From positions 1 to 6,201 of the forward strand of contig JAQTPJ010000053.1 in assembly GCA_028712915.1 (NCBI GenBank): a stretch of DNA of 6,201 nt, given 5' to 3'. The position numbers and the translations under genes are program-made. Below the pieces are notes generated by a model that was given only the letters and a program-made list of their open reading frames with translations, did not search any database and was not told the DNA's origin. This DNA is from Candidatus Omnitrophota bacterium (GTDB lineage: Bacteria; Omnitrophota; Gorgyraeia; Velamenicoccales; JABMQK01). This document shows positions 1 through 6,201 of the stretch, in pieces (the first letter of the stretch is position 1; the number at the start of each line of letters is the position of its first letter).

Positions 1-2788
1 GATTGGACGTAAAATAATCTACGAGTGGCTTAATTTCTCCCGCTTCAAGATAATCATCTGTGGCAGTGTTGGTTATGGCTGGGGCTATAGCCTGCTCTAT
101 ATTATTAGGTATTTGTGTCTGCGCTACTTTTCCCGGAACAATGCTTTGCGGCACAATAGGTGCTGATTCGCCTGCTTCATTACCGGCTGAAGGCAGTATT
201 TTCCATGGCTCTGAACCATCTTTTCCTCTCCAGACGTAATATTTAGTCTCTCCATTATTGGTGATTGGATAAATTTTACTCGAGTCGTATTTACCATTGC
301 TATCTATAACGTCCAATATCGCGTCGCCAAAAATAGAATATTCTTTTAAATCCGGGGAGCTTAATAAGTCTGGGGTAGGCTGCCACTGTCCCGCTTCCTG
401 CTGATTCATCATTTTGGCCAAATCTCTATTTATCCTGCTCTGCCTTGTAATATGCGGTGTAGGGATAAGAGACAACAGGCTGCCTGCTGCTGAGGCCAAA
501 AGATTTGTATTGGTCGTGTGTAAAGCTGAAGACATATATTGTGTAATCGAGTATGCCAGTGACGGGAACAATGAAGATACATAGCCGTCCTTTACGAATT
601 GTTTCCAGGAAGTGTAGTTGCCCTGCTGTTTTGCCTGCGATATCATATAATCGGCATTGGAGTAGAAATTAGCAATGCCGTTAAACTGCGCCTGTTTTTC
701 CAAGGCTTGGAAATCATTCCATCCACCATTACCATACTCACCCATATCAATATTATTTCTAAGAGAATAAAGGTTGCTCATTACGCCATTTAAGAATCCA
801 CGCTGCGTCGCAAATTCATACTGGCGCGCGGCTTCCATATCACCTGCATCTTTTCTCTGCTTCAAGTCTTCAGGATAACCCTTAGGCATGAAGTTATCCG
901 CTGTTACTCCGGCTGCTGATAACCCGCCCTGCACCAAAGTAAATCCTGTATAAGTCAAAGCGTGCATCTGCGTAGCGGTTAATCCCCATTTATTCTTTCC
1001 GGTTGTATCATTATAATCTCCGCCAATGGCAGTCAAAGCAACTGAAGCGGCTCCTTTTAATATACCGCTCCATATTTGGTCTCTGGTTTTTCCGCCGGAA
1101 ATATATGTTTCTATTGGCGCGCTTAATATACGGGCATAATCAGGATTGATTCCGTTCTTAGCAGCGATATATTCAAAAGAAGTTCCTATACTTTGGCTGA
1201 TGAGATAACCTCTAAACTGCGTCCAATCGCCGGAAACAAGAAGCGTCTGGCCAACCATATTATTCAAGTTACTCAAGTTTATAGTCGGGTTAAGCGCCTG
1301 AAGCTGAGCCGCGCTGATGTTATTATTCTTTATTATGGAATCTAGTGTGTCGTTATTCTCAACCTTAATTGTTCTTGTCCTGAACACATCTGCGATAGAA
1401 GTCCCCAAGCTCTTTCCGTTAAGGAGATTATTGCCGACTGAGAAAGTTATGTATGCTGCCGAACTACCCAATATGGAAACTACCGACTGGCCGATAGGGC
1501 GAAGGTTACTGTTTGTAAATAGCTCTGTATGCTTTAGCGCCCTATAGGCCACAGTTGAAAAATAACCGGTGGCTGCGCCCTTTAAAGCCCCTGGAGTAAA
1601 CGTAGAACCTGAAAGCTTTGCGTTAACTCCACCCTGCACCATATACCCGATAATCTGTGCGTTTGCCGGCTTCATTCCAGCATCTATGGCTAAATTCATT
1701 GCCGCCTGAGCGACATTAGAAGAATATATGTTCTGAGCAAACCTTTGACCAAAATCAGAATTTGAACTCTTGCCGGCGGGGATAGCGCTCAAGAACATCA
1801 TCCCAACCGCTATAAGAGTATCTGCTGTATCAAACTCGCCATATACTTCGTTGAATGTAGGCAATTCATTTTTACGCGACCTTCCTTTTATCTTTATGGA
1901 CTTGGCGAATTCATTGCTTACCGGCTCAATGCCTTTTTCTTTTACAACATCCACTGCCAAACAGTAACCCATAAACCTCTGCTTGAACTCGTCGAGAGAA
2001 ATCATTCTTTCAACATCATTATCAACTATCAATACGCCATTTTCATCTATGCTCTTTACCAATACTGTGTGCGGCTCGTCGATGGTCGCGATAAACGGGA
2101 ATGAAATTTGTTTATTAACACTTTCTAAATCTGTTTGGAAAGTAGAGAAATGAAATGGCTGTAAGCGTAATCCGTAAACCTCCGCGGCTTTGATTAAACT
2201 ATAGAATGAGATTTCCAATTGGTTCTTATTAAATGTGGGCTCAAGATCTTTGCTGCTGAGCAAGTCGATTAAAATTAATGTATTGGCGATATCTATAATT
2301 GTCACCTCTCGATTCTCGATACTTGATTCTCGATACTCGTTAGTTAACATGCCGTATGCCCCAAGCAAGTTGTATAAAGAATACGCGCCGCAGGTAATGA
2401 TATTATTCCTTGAATCAACGAGTTTCCTATATATATTCTCAACATTATCTTTTGTGATGGGCTTCTGGATAGTGCGGCCCACTACTATATTATTATTAAA
2501 CTGTATGCTCAAGCTGCCTGACCTGCGCAACGAATCCAGGGATTCCTTTATATTAAAGGCGATTTGTTTTTCAAAGCCGGCTGACTTTATGGCAGAGTAA
2601 GGCAGGGCCGCCAATGCTGCGCTAGATGAGCCTGCTGCCTGCGGCTGGGAATTTCTCCATATAGAACGCCAGTCATAATCAACTGCCCAGGCAACCTGCT
2701 GAGGCACAAAGACGACCACTAAGACGAGCGCTACTACCCTCATCCATGTCTTGAATCCGCCTGTTTTTGTCCTTGCCTGGCTAATCAT
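1..2788 (-). CDS. Large secreted protein with C39-like cysteine peptidase and LysM domains, C-terminus missing (runs off left edge)
   Basis: The frame is open from the ATG at 2788 to the window edge: 929 codons and no stop, so the 3' end is missing. Residues 1-35 look like a Sec signal peptide: basic start, hydrophobic run VVALVLVVVFVP, and cleavage after AWA. Residues about 112-285 resemble a C39-like papain-fold peptidase, with Cys133 in TCGAYSLYNLL, His240 in EPHTVLVKSID, Asp256 in LIVDND and a closing SLDEFKQRF. The usual oxyanion Gln six residues before the Cys is not present (Arg127; Asn128 and Asn129 follow), so activity is uncertain. Residues about 474-519 match LysM (VENNDTLDSI, LQALNPTIN, GQTLLVS), which binds peptidoglycan-type glycans. 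Ala/Gly-rich hydrophobic stretches lie near 319-338 and 431-452, and a Pro/Gln-rich tail begins near 873. The start lies 3 bases after tadC with only a weak Shine-Dalgarno, suggesting translational coupling; Met16 is an alternative start that keeps a signal peptide. Its role is unknown; a surface-anchored or processing accessory of the pilus system is an inference. Confidence 0.85.
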   Translation of the reverse strand, partial: MISQARTKTGGFKTWMRVVALVLVVVFVPQQVAWAVDYDWRSIWRNSQPQAAGSSSAALAALPYSAIKSAGFEKQIAFNIKESLDSLRRSGSLSIQFNNNIVVGRTIQKPITKDNVENIYRKLVDSRNNIITCGAYSLYNLLGAYGMLTNEYRESSIENREVTIIDIANTLILIDLLSSKDLEPTFNKNQLEISFYSLIKAAEVYGLRLQPFHFSTFQTDLESVNKQISFPFIATIDEPHTVLVKSIDENGVLIVDNDVERMISLDEFKQRFMGYCLAVDVVKEKGIEPVSNEFAKSIKIKGRSRKNELPTFNEVYGEFDTADTLIAVGMMFLSAIPAGKSSNSDFGQRFAQNIYSSNVAQAAMNLAIDAGMKPANAQIIGYMVQGGVNAKLSGSTFTPGALKGAATGYFSTVAYRALKHTELFTNSNLRPIGQSVVSILGSSAAYITFSVGNNLLNGKSLGTSIADVFRTRTIKVENNDTLDSIIKNNNISAAQLQALNPTINLSNLNNMVGQTLLVSGDWTQFRGYLISQSIGTSFEYIAAKNGINPDYARILSAPIETYISGGKTRDQIWSGILKGAASVALTAIGGDYNDTTGKNKWGLTATQMHALTYTGFTLVQGGLSAAGVTADNFMPKGYPEDLKQRKDAGDMEAARQYEFATQRGFLNGVMSNLYSLRNNIDMGEYGNGGWNDFQALEKQAQFNGIANFYSNADYMISQAKQQGNYTSWKQFVKDGYVSSLFPSLAYSITQYMSSALHTTNTNLLASAAGSLLSLIPTPHITRQSRINRDLAKMMNQQEAGQWQPTPDLLSSPDLKEYSIFGDAILDVIDSNGKYDSSKIYPITNNGETKYYVWRGKDGSEPWKILPSAGNEAGESAPIVPQSIVPGKVAQTQIPNNIEQAIAPAITNTATDDYLEAGEIKPLVDYFTSN
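2309..2339. repeat. Four-unit heptamer array inside the C39-like domain coding region
   Basis: On the plus strand the units are TCGATTC, TCGATAC, TTGATTC, TCGATAC, then a partial TCG. They are the same seven-base family as the array in the pilin gene. They encode residues 150-160 of the large secreted protein (EYRESSIENR), a charged segment beginning 17 residues after the predicted catalytic Cys133. The three frames on the coding strand are free of stops, and the gene's reading frame is kept on both sides. Confidence 0.88.
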
Positions 2789-2791
2789 TTC

Positions 2792-3679
2792 TTATTTTAA
2801 ACCCCCAAAACTTCCACTTACAAACTGCAATAATACCGGACCGCCCACGATTACCGCCACAACCGGCAGGATGAAGAATATTAAAGGTATAAGCATCTTC
2901 ATAGGCGCCTGAAGGGCTATCCTCTCTGCCCTCCTGAAAAACCTTTCACGCACATCATCCGAAAGAACGCTTAATGCCTGGGCTATAGGAATACCCATCC
3001 TATCCGCCTGAATGAGCGTGCGGCAAAATGCTGTTACATCGGGAAGGTGAATCCTCTGCGCCATAGCAGTAAGGGCATCCTTCCTTGACTTTCCTACCTT
3101 AATCTCATGCAGCACCAAACTTATTTCCTCTGTAAATGCGTTGGGAGCTGACTTATCCACAATCCATCTCGCGGCTGCGATAAAATCCAACCCGGCGTCA
3201 ACGCACAATGACAATAAATCCACTGTATCCGGCAACGTCCTGATAATCTCATTCTTTCTCTGGCCTACCTTAAGGTTTAACCATACATCAGGAGCGATAA
3301 AACCTACCGCCGGGAAAGCAATCAAAGGAAGGATATCGCCGCTCCTTACAAACAAAAATGTCAGGAATAAAAACAAGAATGACAATAATTCCTTTATCGC
3401 CAAAAAGTGTTCCGGCATTATGAAGATTCTTGCGGCAAACATTTTTTCTTCCAGTTTTTCCCTTTTAATAAACCTGTTAACCAAAACATAATTTATAGGC
3501 ATGAAGAAATCCAAAAGCCCTTCGAACATATTTTTCTTCGTCTTGTTCGTATAGGCGTCTATCTTCAGCCTCCTCTGAATAGCCGTCTTTAATTCGTAGG
3601 AGCTGAATACAGAGACTAATATATTCGCTACGAACACTATTATGGCTGCGAATATAATTATCTGAGCTAATATGTCCAT
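2792..3679 (-). CDS. tadC: Tad pilus assembly platform protein TadC (T2SSF family)
   Basis: This 295-residue inner-membrane protein is the second half of the two-protein platform that transmits motor ATPase action to pilin during Tad pilus assembly. An N-terminal membrane helix is at about 5-24, and a pair of hydrophobic segments lies at about 96-111 and 116-130. The cytoplasmic T2SSF domain spans about 145-255 and carries family hallmarks: RTLPDTVDLLSLCVDAGLDF, then GKSRKDALTAMAQR, then TLIQADRMGIPIAQALSVLS and DDVRERFFRRAE. The C-terminal helix at about 259-285 has the TadC-like pattern of a PMKMLIPLIFFILPVV run followed by GGP. Length is normal for the family. Its AGGAG Shine-Dalgarno overlaps the tadB stop codon, so the two products are probably made in balanced amounts. 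TadC is preferred over a generic GspF because GspF carries two T2SSF domains in one chain, whereas here the single-domain proteins are adjacent. Confidence 0.92.
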   Translation of the reverse strand: MDILAQIIIFAAIIVFVANILVSVFSSYELKTAIQRRLKIDAYTNKTKKNMFEGLLDFFMPINYVLVNRFIKREKLEEKMFAARIFIMPEHFLAIKELLSFLFLFLTFLFVRSGDILPLIAFPAVGFIAPDVWLNLKVGQRKNEIIRTLPDTVDLLSLCVDAGLDFIAAARWIVDKSAPNAFTEEISLVLHEIKVGKSRKDALTAMAQRIHLPDVTAFCRTLIQADRMGIPIAQALSVLSDDVRERFFRRAERIALQAPMKMLIPLIFFILPVVAVIVGGPVLLQFVSGSFGGLK

Positions 3680-3684
3680 GCTAT

Positions 3685-3689
3685 CTCCT
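3685..3689 (-). promoter_or_regulatory. Shine-Dalgarno of tadC overlapping the tadB stop
   Basis: The minus strand reads TAGGAGATAGCATG, where TAG ends tadB and AGGAG is followed by 5 bases and the tadC ATG. Ribosomes terminating on tadB sit over the tadC initiation site, a layout that fits translational coupling. It also fixes the tadC start at 3679. Confidence 0.8.
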
Positions 3690-4572
3690 ATACGTTTACC
3701 CTGCTAAACACCCTGATTAAAAATACTCCCACGACCTCCGAAATAAGCGCGTATACTAAAAGTATCCTGCCTAAAGAATTAGAAAGCATAATGTCAAAAT
3801 AACGCGGGTTAAAAGAATAAACCATAATCGTAAATACTATCGGCAGAAATGACATAACCACGCCCTGAATTTTTCCCTGCATGCTCAATGTCTTTACGTT
3901 ATCGGAAATTTTTATCTTCGCCCTTATACTGTTAATCAATGTGCTGAAAAGCTGCGTTATGTCTCCGCCTGTCTCCCTGGCAACGAGTATCGCCGTTGTA
4001 AGAAGGTTTAATTCCTCTGAAGGCATCCTTTTATTAAGGCTGCCAAAAGATTCTTCCAGCGGCATGCCCATTTTATTCTCTCTTAAAATTATGCCGAACT
4101 CCTGGCTTATGGGCGCGGGCAACTCTTCTACCAAAGCCTCTATCGCCTGCAATAAACTCAATCCGCCTTTCAGGCAGCTTGAAAGAATCATAAGCCCGTC
4201 GCTAATCTGGGAGTTGAATTTTTTCCTGCGCATAATTATAATTCTCTTAATCATAATACTAGGGATAAGCATTCCCAAAATAAGCCCTATTAAGCCGCCT
4301 AATACATAACTGCCGAAGTTTATCCCTATAAACCCGGCGAATACCAATGTCAATACTATGGGCGAAATAATATTTAATAGAACCAGCCTTTTGGGGTCGA
4401 TAAACATCATCATCTCTTTCAAATGGCCTTTTTGCTCATCGATTTTGCGGCCCCACCATGCGGCAAAAACCCTTAATGCTGCGGGGGCGGACTGATAGAG
4501 CTGGATATAAATTATGCTGATTGTCCCAACCACCAGCCCAAAAATCATAATTTTTAAAATAGTATCAGCCAT
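3688..4572 (-). CDS. tadB: Tad pilus assembly platform protein TadB (T2SSF family)
   Basis: This 294-residue inner-membrane protein is the first platform subunit of a Tad-type pilus and is expected to pair with TadC and the TadA/CpaF ATPase. Predicted membrane helices are at about 5-25, 65-83, 87-107, 237-254 and 268-287. The cytoplasmic T2SSF domain lies at about 119-225: FNSQISDGLMILSSCLKGG opens the first helix, then LLQAIEAL, a central GMPLEESFGSL turn, and the conserved LLTTAILVARETGGDITQLF helix with the Gly-Gly pair. Size and topology are typical. The start at 4572 has AGAGGG at 4582-4587 with 9 bases of spacing; that Shine-Dalgarno lies at the downstream edge of the heptad repeat filling the upstream gap, so the repeat may have supplied it. 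The gene is separated from the pilin by 188 bases instead of the few bases seen at the other junctions. Confidence 0.92.
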   Translation of the reverse strand: MADTILKIMIFGLVVGTISIIYIQLYQSAPAALRVFAAWWGRKIDEQKGHLKEMMMFIDPKRLVLLNIISPIVLTLVFAGFIGINFGSYVLGGLIGLILGMLIPSIMIKRIIIMRRKKFNSQISDGLMILSSCLKGGLSLLQAIEALVEELPAPISQEFGIILRENKMGMPLEESFGSLNKRMPSEELNLLTTAILVARETGGDITQLFSTLINSIRAKIKISDNVKTLSMQGKIQGVVMSFLPIVFTIMVYSFNPRYFDIMLSNSLGRILLVYALISEVVGVFLIRVFSRVNV

Positions 4573-4578
4573 AATCTA

Positions 4579-4757
4579 AAACCCTCTTTTATCTAAAAAT
4601 CCTGATTTTAAAAACCCTAAATCCAAAACCCTAAATCCTAAATAAACCCAAATGTTCAAAATCCAAAACATAAAACTATTAATAATAAAATATTTGAGTT
4701 TTGAATTTTGAGTTTTGAATTTATTTAGAGTTTCGTATTTAGAGTTTAGAGTTTTCA
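4579..4757 (-). repeat. A+T-rich heptad repeat element with inverted arms, in the pilin-tadB gap
   Basis: The gap is built of seven-base units. On the plus strand the left arm (4611-4666) starts AAAACCC TAAATCC AAAACCC TAAATCC, an exact 14-base tandem at 4611-4624 and 4625-4638. The right arm (4692-4754) reads in heptads ATTTGAG, TTTTGAA, TTTTGAG, TTTTGAA, TTTATTT, AGAGTTT, CGTATTT, AGAGTTT, AGAGTTT. The arms are imperfect inverted repeats around an A/T-rich centre; CTAAATAAA at 4638-4646 is the exact reverse complement of TTTATTTAG at 4720-4728. In the transcribed (minus) direction most C/T differences become G-U wobbles, so the mRNA could form a long hairpin. An open frame of 60 codons (4758 to 4576) runs through it, starting 2 bases after the pilin stop with AGGAA at 4766-4770 as a possible ribosome site. 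Its low-complexity product (Lys/Asn/Phe/Leu-rich) follows the repeat, so it is treated as a probable by-product and not as a gene. Confidence 0.85.
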
Positions 4758-4760
4758 TAT

Positions 4761-5006
4761 CTAATTTCCTTTTGTTACAGTAGTTAAATACGGCTCATAT
4801 TGTTTGCCCTGGCCAAATGTGTCTCCTACGCCGCGCAGCCTGCCGAACATAGAGCGTTTCAAATAAAGCTGCATCGCAAGCAGAGCCAACACAAGCACGA
4901 TTATAAGCGCCGCGTATTCTATAGTAAAGGTTGCCCTATTTCTCGATGCTCGATGCTCGATGCTCGGCACTCGATACCATAAATTCTTTTTAATTTTACG
5001 CTTCAT
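4761..5006 (-). CDS. Small Flp-type (class III signal peptide) pilin with an extended leader
   Basis: This 81-residue protein is probably the major or a major-like subunit of the pilus assembled by TadB/TadC. The leader is strongly basic (MKRKIKKN) and ends at RNRA; processing is predicted after Ala25, giving mature TFTIEYAAL with Glu30 at +5 and Leu at +9, the type IV/class III pilin signature. The hydrophobic assembly and membrane helix runs about 28-47, followed by KRSMFGRLRGVGDTFGQGKQ and a short polar tail. Residues 10-22 of the leader (RVPSIEHRAS region) are encoded by a TCGATGC heptamer array, so the leader is longer than in compact Flp pilins (inference: repeat insertion). The start at 5006 is supported by AGAGGA at 5011-5016, 4 bases before ATG, and lies 11 bases after the upstream stop. 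TadE-like minor pilins are usually longer, so a major Flp-like pilin is favoured. Family assignment is by motif only. Confidence 0.8.
   Translation of the reverse strand: MKRKIKKNLWYRVPSIEHRASRNRATFTIEYAALIIVLVLALLAMQLYLKRSMFGRLRGVGDTFGQGKQYEPYLTTVTKGN
4943..4977. repeat. Five-unit heptamer array inside the pilin leader
   Basis: Read on the plus strand the units are TCGATGC three times, then TCGGCAC, then TCGATAC, exactly 35 bases. They encode pilin residues 10-22, between the basic start of the leader and the processing site. All six reading frames through the array lack stop codons. A related array occurs at 2309-2339. Confidence 0.92.
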
Positions 5007-5017
5007 AATTTCCTCTT

Positions 5018-6201
5018 CTACTTTACTAACTTCACATAATCATAACTATAAGCTGCGTGCGCTGTCCTTTCGATAGCGCCTTCTGCATCGCCCGAACGCC
5101 AGAATCCCAAAATGCCAACCTGCCTGTTGTCAGGGTCTTCGCGCCTTATTCTTACCCATGTATTTTCGCCGGTCTCGTCTTTATATTTCTTCATTACTGT
5201 GCAACTCTGACCACTCCACCAATTTCCGCGTTCAACAGTTTTTGTCCTCGGTATATTGAAATTCGATACTTCAACAATTACTTTATGGCTTCCTAAAGAA
5301 TCACTCCAGCTATAGGTGATAGGATTTGTCCCTGTCAAGGAAGCATTGCCTATCCGCAAATCAATAGCCTGCTCCATAGTTTCATTTATCTGGCGATTCA
5401 AATCCCACAAAGCGCCGTTAAATCTTAATACGTGGCTTGCTATATCATAGAGCCGTGATCTTACCGCTGCAAACTCATCGTCAGTATTTTTGTCTATAGT
5501 AGCATAATAATCAGGCTGTCCCGGAGAAGAGTGTTTACAGGGCGCATTGGCAATATTGCCGTTACTATCTATTCGGCACTCACCCAGCTTATTCTCCACA
5601 TTATTTATAGCCCCTATCCAATTATATATTCCCAGAAAATCTTTGCTAGGCTCGCCATTTACAATCCTCTTAAAGATTGCGAAGTAAGAATTGTCTGTGC
5701 CTGCATCGTAGTCTTGTTGACCCGAGTCCTGATAGAACCATCCTAACCAATACTCCCACCTCTTCTGCAGCTTCTCTTTCTCTATTGTCCTAACTGTGTC
5801 TATAAAATCATTGAATTTATCTGCGGCATAATCAACTTCATCATATCCGCAGGTCTTTAGGTAATCTTCAGAATAAGTATCTTCTGTGTCATTAAGCCAA
5901 TTATTTAACTCTGTTTGAGAGGGGCCTTTCTGCCAGAATGAAATCTCACCTTCGCCATCATAACCTGCGTCCTTTAAGGCGTTTAAGAAATTAATAATTT
6001 CGCCATCAGCAAATGGGCCTCCTTCCTCAAGGGATAAATCCCCCTTAAACTGTAACAAAGTATATGTATCAAACCAGTTTTGAGCCCAATCACTATAATC
6101 CAGGAAACCGTTCCAGAAACGGTCAACAATCTCAAGGTCACTCTCAGTGGCGGCTTTAAGCGCCCTTAATCTCCTGTCCCAGAAAATTTGAAAATAAGGA
6201 A
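5018..6201 (-). CDS. C-terminal part of a large protein of unknown family upstream of the pilin (5' end off right edge)
   Basis: The frame is open from the window edge to the TAG at 5018-5020: 393 complete codons are visible and no stop occurs upstream, so the N-terminus is missing. A TTG at 6058 could be mistaken for a start, but the 47 codons before it (with FWDRRLRALKAATESDLEVI and NGFLDYSDWAQNWFDTY) have the same aromatic- and Asp-rich character, so it is internal. The visible part is rich in Trp, Tyr, Asp and Asn, has no membrane segment, and contains four Cys (visible residues 117, 208, 221, 333) that could form disulfides outside the cytoplasm. The C-terminal third looks beta-rich (ITYSWSDS, HKVIVEVSNFNI, TWVRIRRED) and ends RTAHAAYSYDYVKLVK. 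I do not recognise the family. Position 11 bases before a Flp-type pilin, in the same operon, suggests a large minor pilin, TadG-like tip protein or other envelope component; this is inferred from context only. Confidence 0.85.
   Translation of the reverse strand, partial: PYFQIFWDRRLRALKAATESDLEIVDRFWNGFLDYSDWAQNWFDTYTLLQFKGDLSLEEGGPFADGEIINFLNALKDAGYDGEGEISFWQKGPSQTELNNWLNDTEDTYSEDYLKTCGYDEVDYAADKFNDFIDTVRTIEKEKLQKRWEYWLGWFYQDSGQQDYDAGTDNSYFAIFKRIVNGEPSKDFLGIYNWIGAINNVENKLGECRIDSNGNIANAPCKHSSPGQPDYYATIDKNTDDEFAAVRSRLYDIASHVLRFNGALWDLNRQINETMEQAIDLRIGNASLTGTNPITYSWSDSLGSHKVIVEVSNFNIPRTKTVERGNWWSGQSCTVMKKYKDETGENTWVRIRREDPDNRQVGILGFWRSGDAEGAIERTAHAAYSYDYVKLVK

Noticed and set aside
200..330. 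EF-hand-like calcium loop (VIDSNGKYD) in the large secreted protein
   Set aside because: The first ligand position is not acidic and the closing Glu is absent, so a calcium site is not supported.
599..1967. Plus-strand open frames at 599-793, 1317-1547 and 1770-1967
   Set aside because: All are short and antisense to the continuous 929-codon minus frame, with no domain signal.
2235..2600. Plus-strand open frame of 121 codons
   Set aside because: It lies antisense inside the coherent C39/LysM gene, which has signal peptide and domain motifs; the plus frame has no recognisable motif or ribosome site.
3141..4309. Plus-strand open frames of 116 and 142 codons (3141-3491, 3881-4309)
   Set aside because: Both are antisense to clear TadC and TadB genes whose family motifs occupy the minus strand.
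4573..4760. Rho-independent terminator or promoter in the A+T-rich gap
   Set aside because: The hairpin is long, A/U-rich and imperfect, without a compact G+C stem and clean U tract. No convincing -35/-10 pair stands out from the repetitive sequence.
4943..4977. CRISPR-like array
   Set aside because: The units are 7 bases, directly abutting, without spacers, and inside a gene.
4800..5746. Plus-strand open frames at 4800-4982, 5057-5296 and 5531-5746
   Set aside because: They are antisense to the pilin and the upstream partial gene; the first is partly produced by the stop-free heptamer array.
6056..6058. TTG as start codon of the right-hand gene
   Set aside because: The frame continues upstream for 47 codons to the window edge with the same composition, and no convincing Shine-Dalgarno precedes the TTG.

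Overview
All genes in this window lie on the minus strand, so the operon reads from right to left. From upstream to downstream they are: the C-terminal part of a large protein of unknown family (right edge), a small class III-signal-peptide (Flp-type) pilin, a 188-base spacer filled by an A+T-rich seven-base repeat that can form a long hairpin, tadB, tadC, and the first 929 codons of a very large secreted protein with a C39-like cysteine-peptidase domain and a LysM domain (left edge). Apart from the spacer, genes are 3 to 11 bases apart or share stop/Shine-Dalgarno bases, so this is very likely one transcript. No promoter or rho-independent terminator is visible, and the operon runs off both ends of the window.

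The two inner-membrane genes belong to the Tad/type II secretion F (T2SSF) superfamily and together form the platform of a Tad-like pilus. The small upstream gene supplies a pilin with the conserved Glu at +5 of the processing site. The partial right-hand protein and the giant left-hand protein would be surface, minor-subunit or accessory components. No motor ATPase, prepilin peptidase or secretin gene lies in the window; they are presumably further upstream or elsewhere.

The most unusual aspect is a set of seven-base-period repeats. Arrays of TCGATGC-like heptamers are embedded in frame inside two coding regions: the pilin leader peptide, and the C39-like domain shortly after its predicted active-site Cys. 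A second, A+T-rich heptad repeat (AAAACCC/TAAATCC in one arm, AGAGTTT/TTTTGAA in the other) occupies the pilin-tadB gap. Its arms pair better in the transcribed direction, where many C/T differences become G-U wobbles. It also carries a 60-codon open frame that exactly fills the gap.

Organism: moderate G+C, A/T-tolerant codon use, Gram-negative-style lipid-facing secretion genes and this combination of pilin, TadB/TadC and a secreted C39/LysM protein resemble Candidatus Omnitrophota (PVC-related, known mostly from metagenomes). That assignment rests on recollection of similar loci, not on a search, and is tentative.
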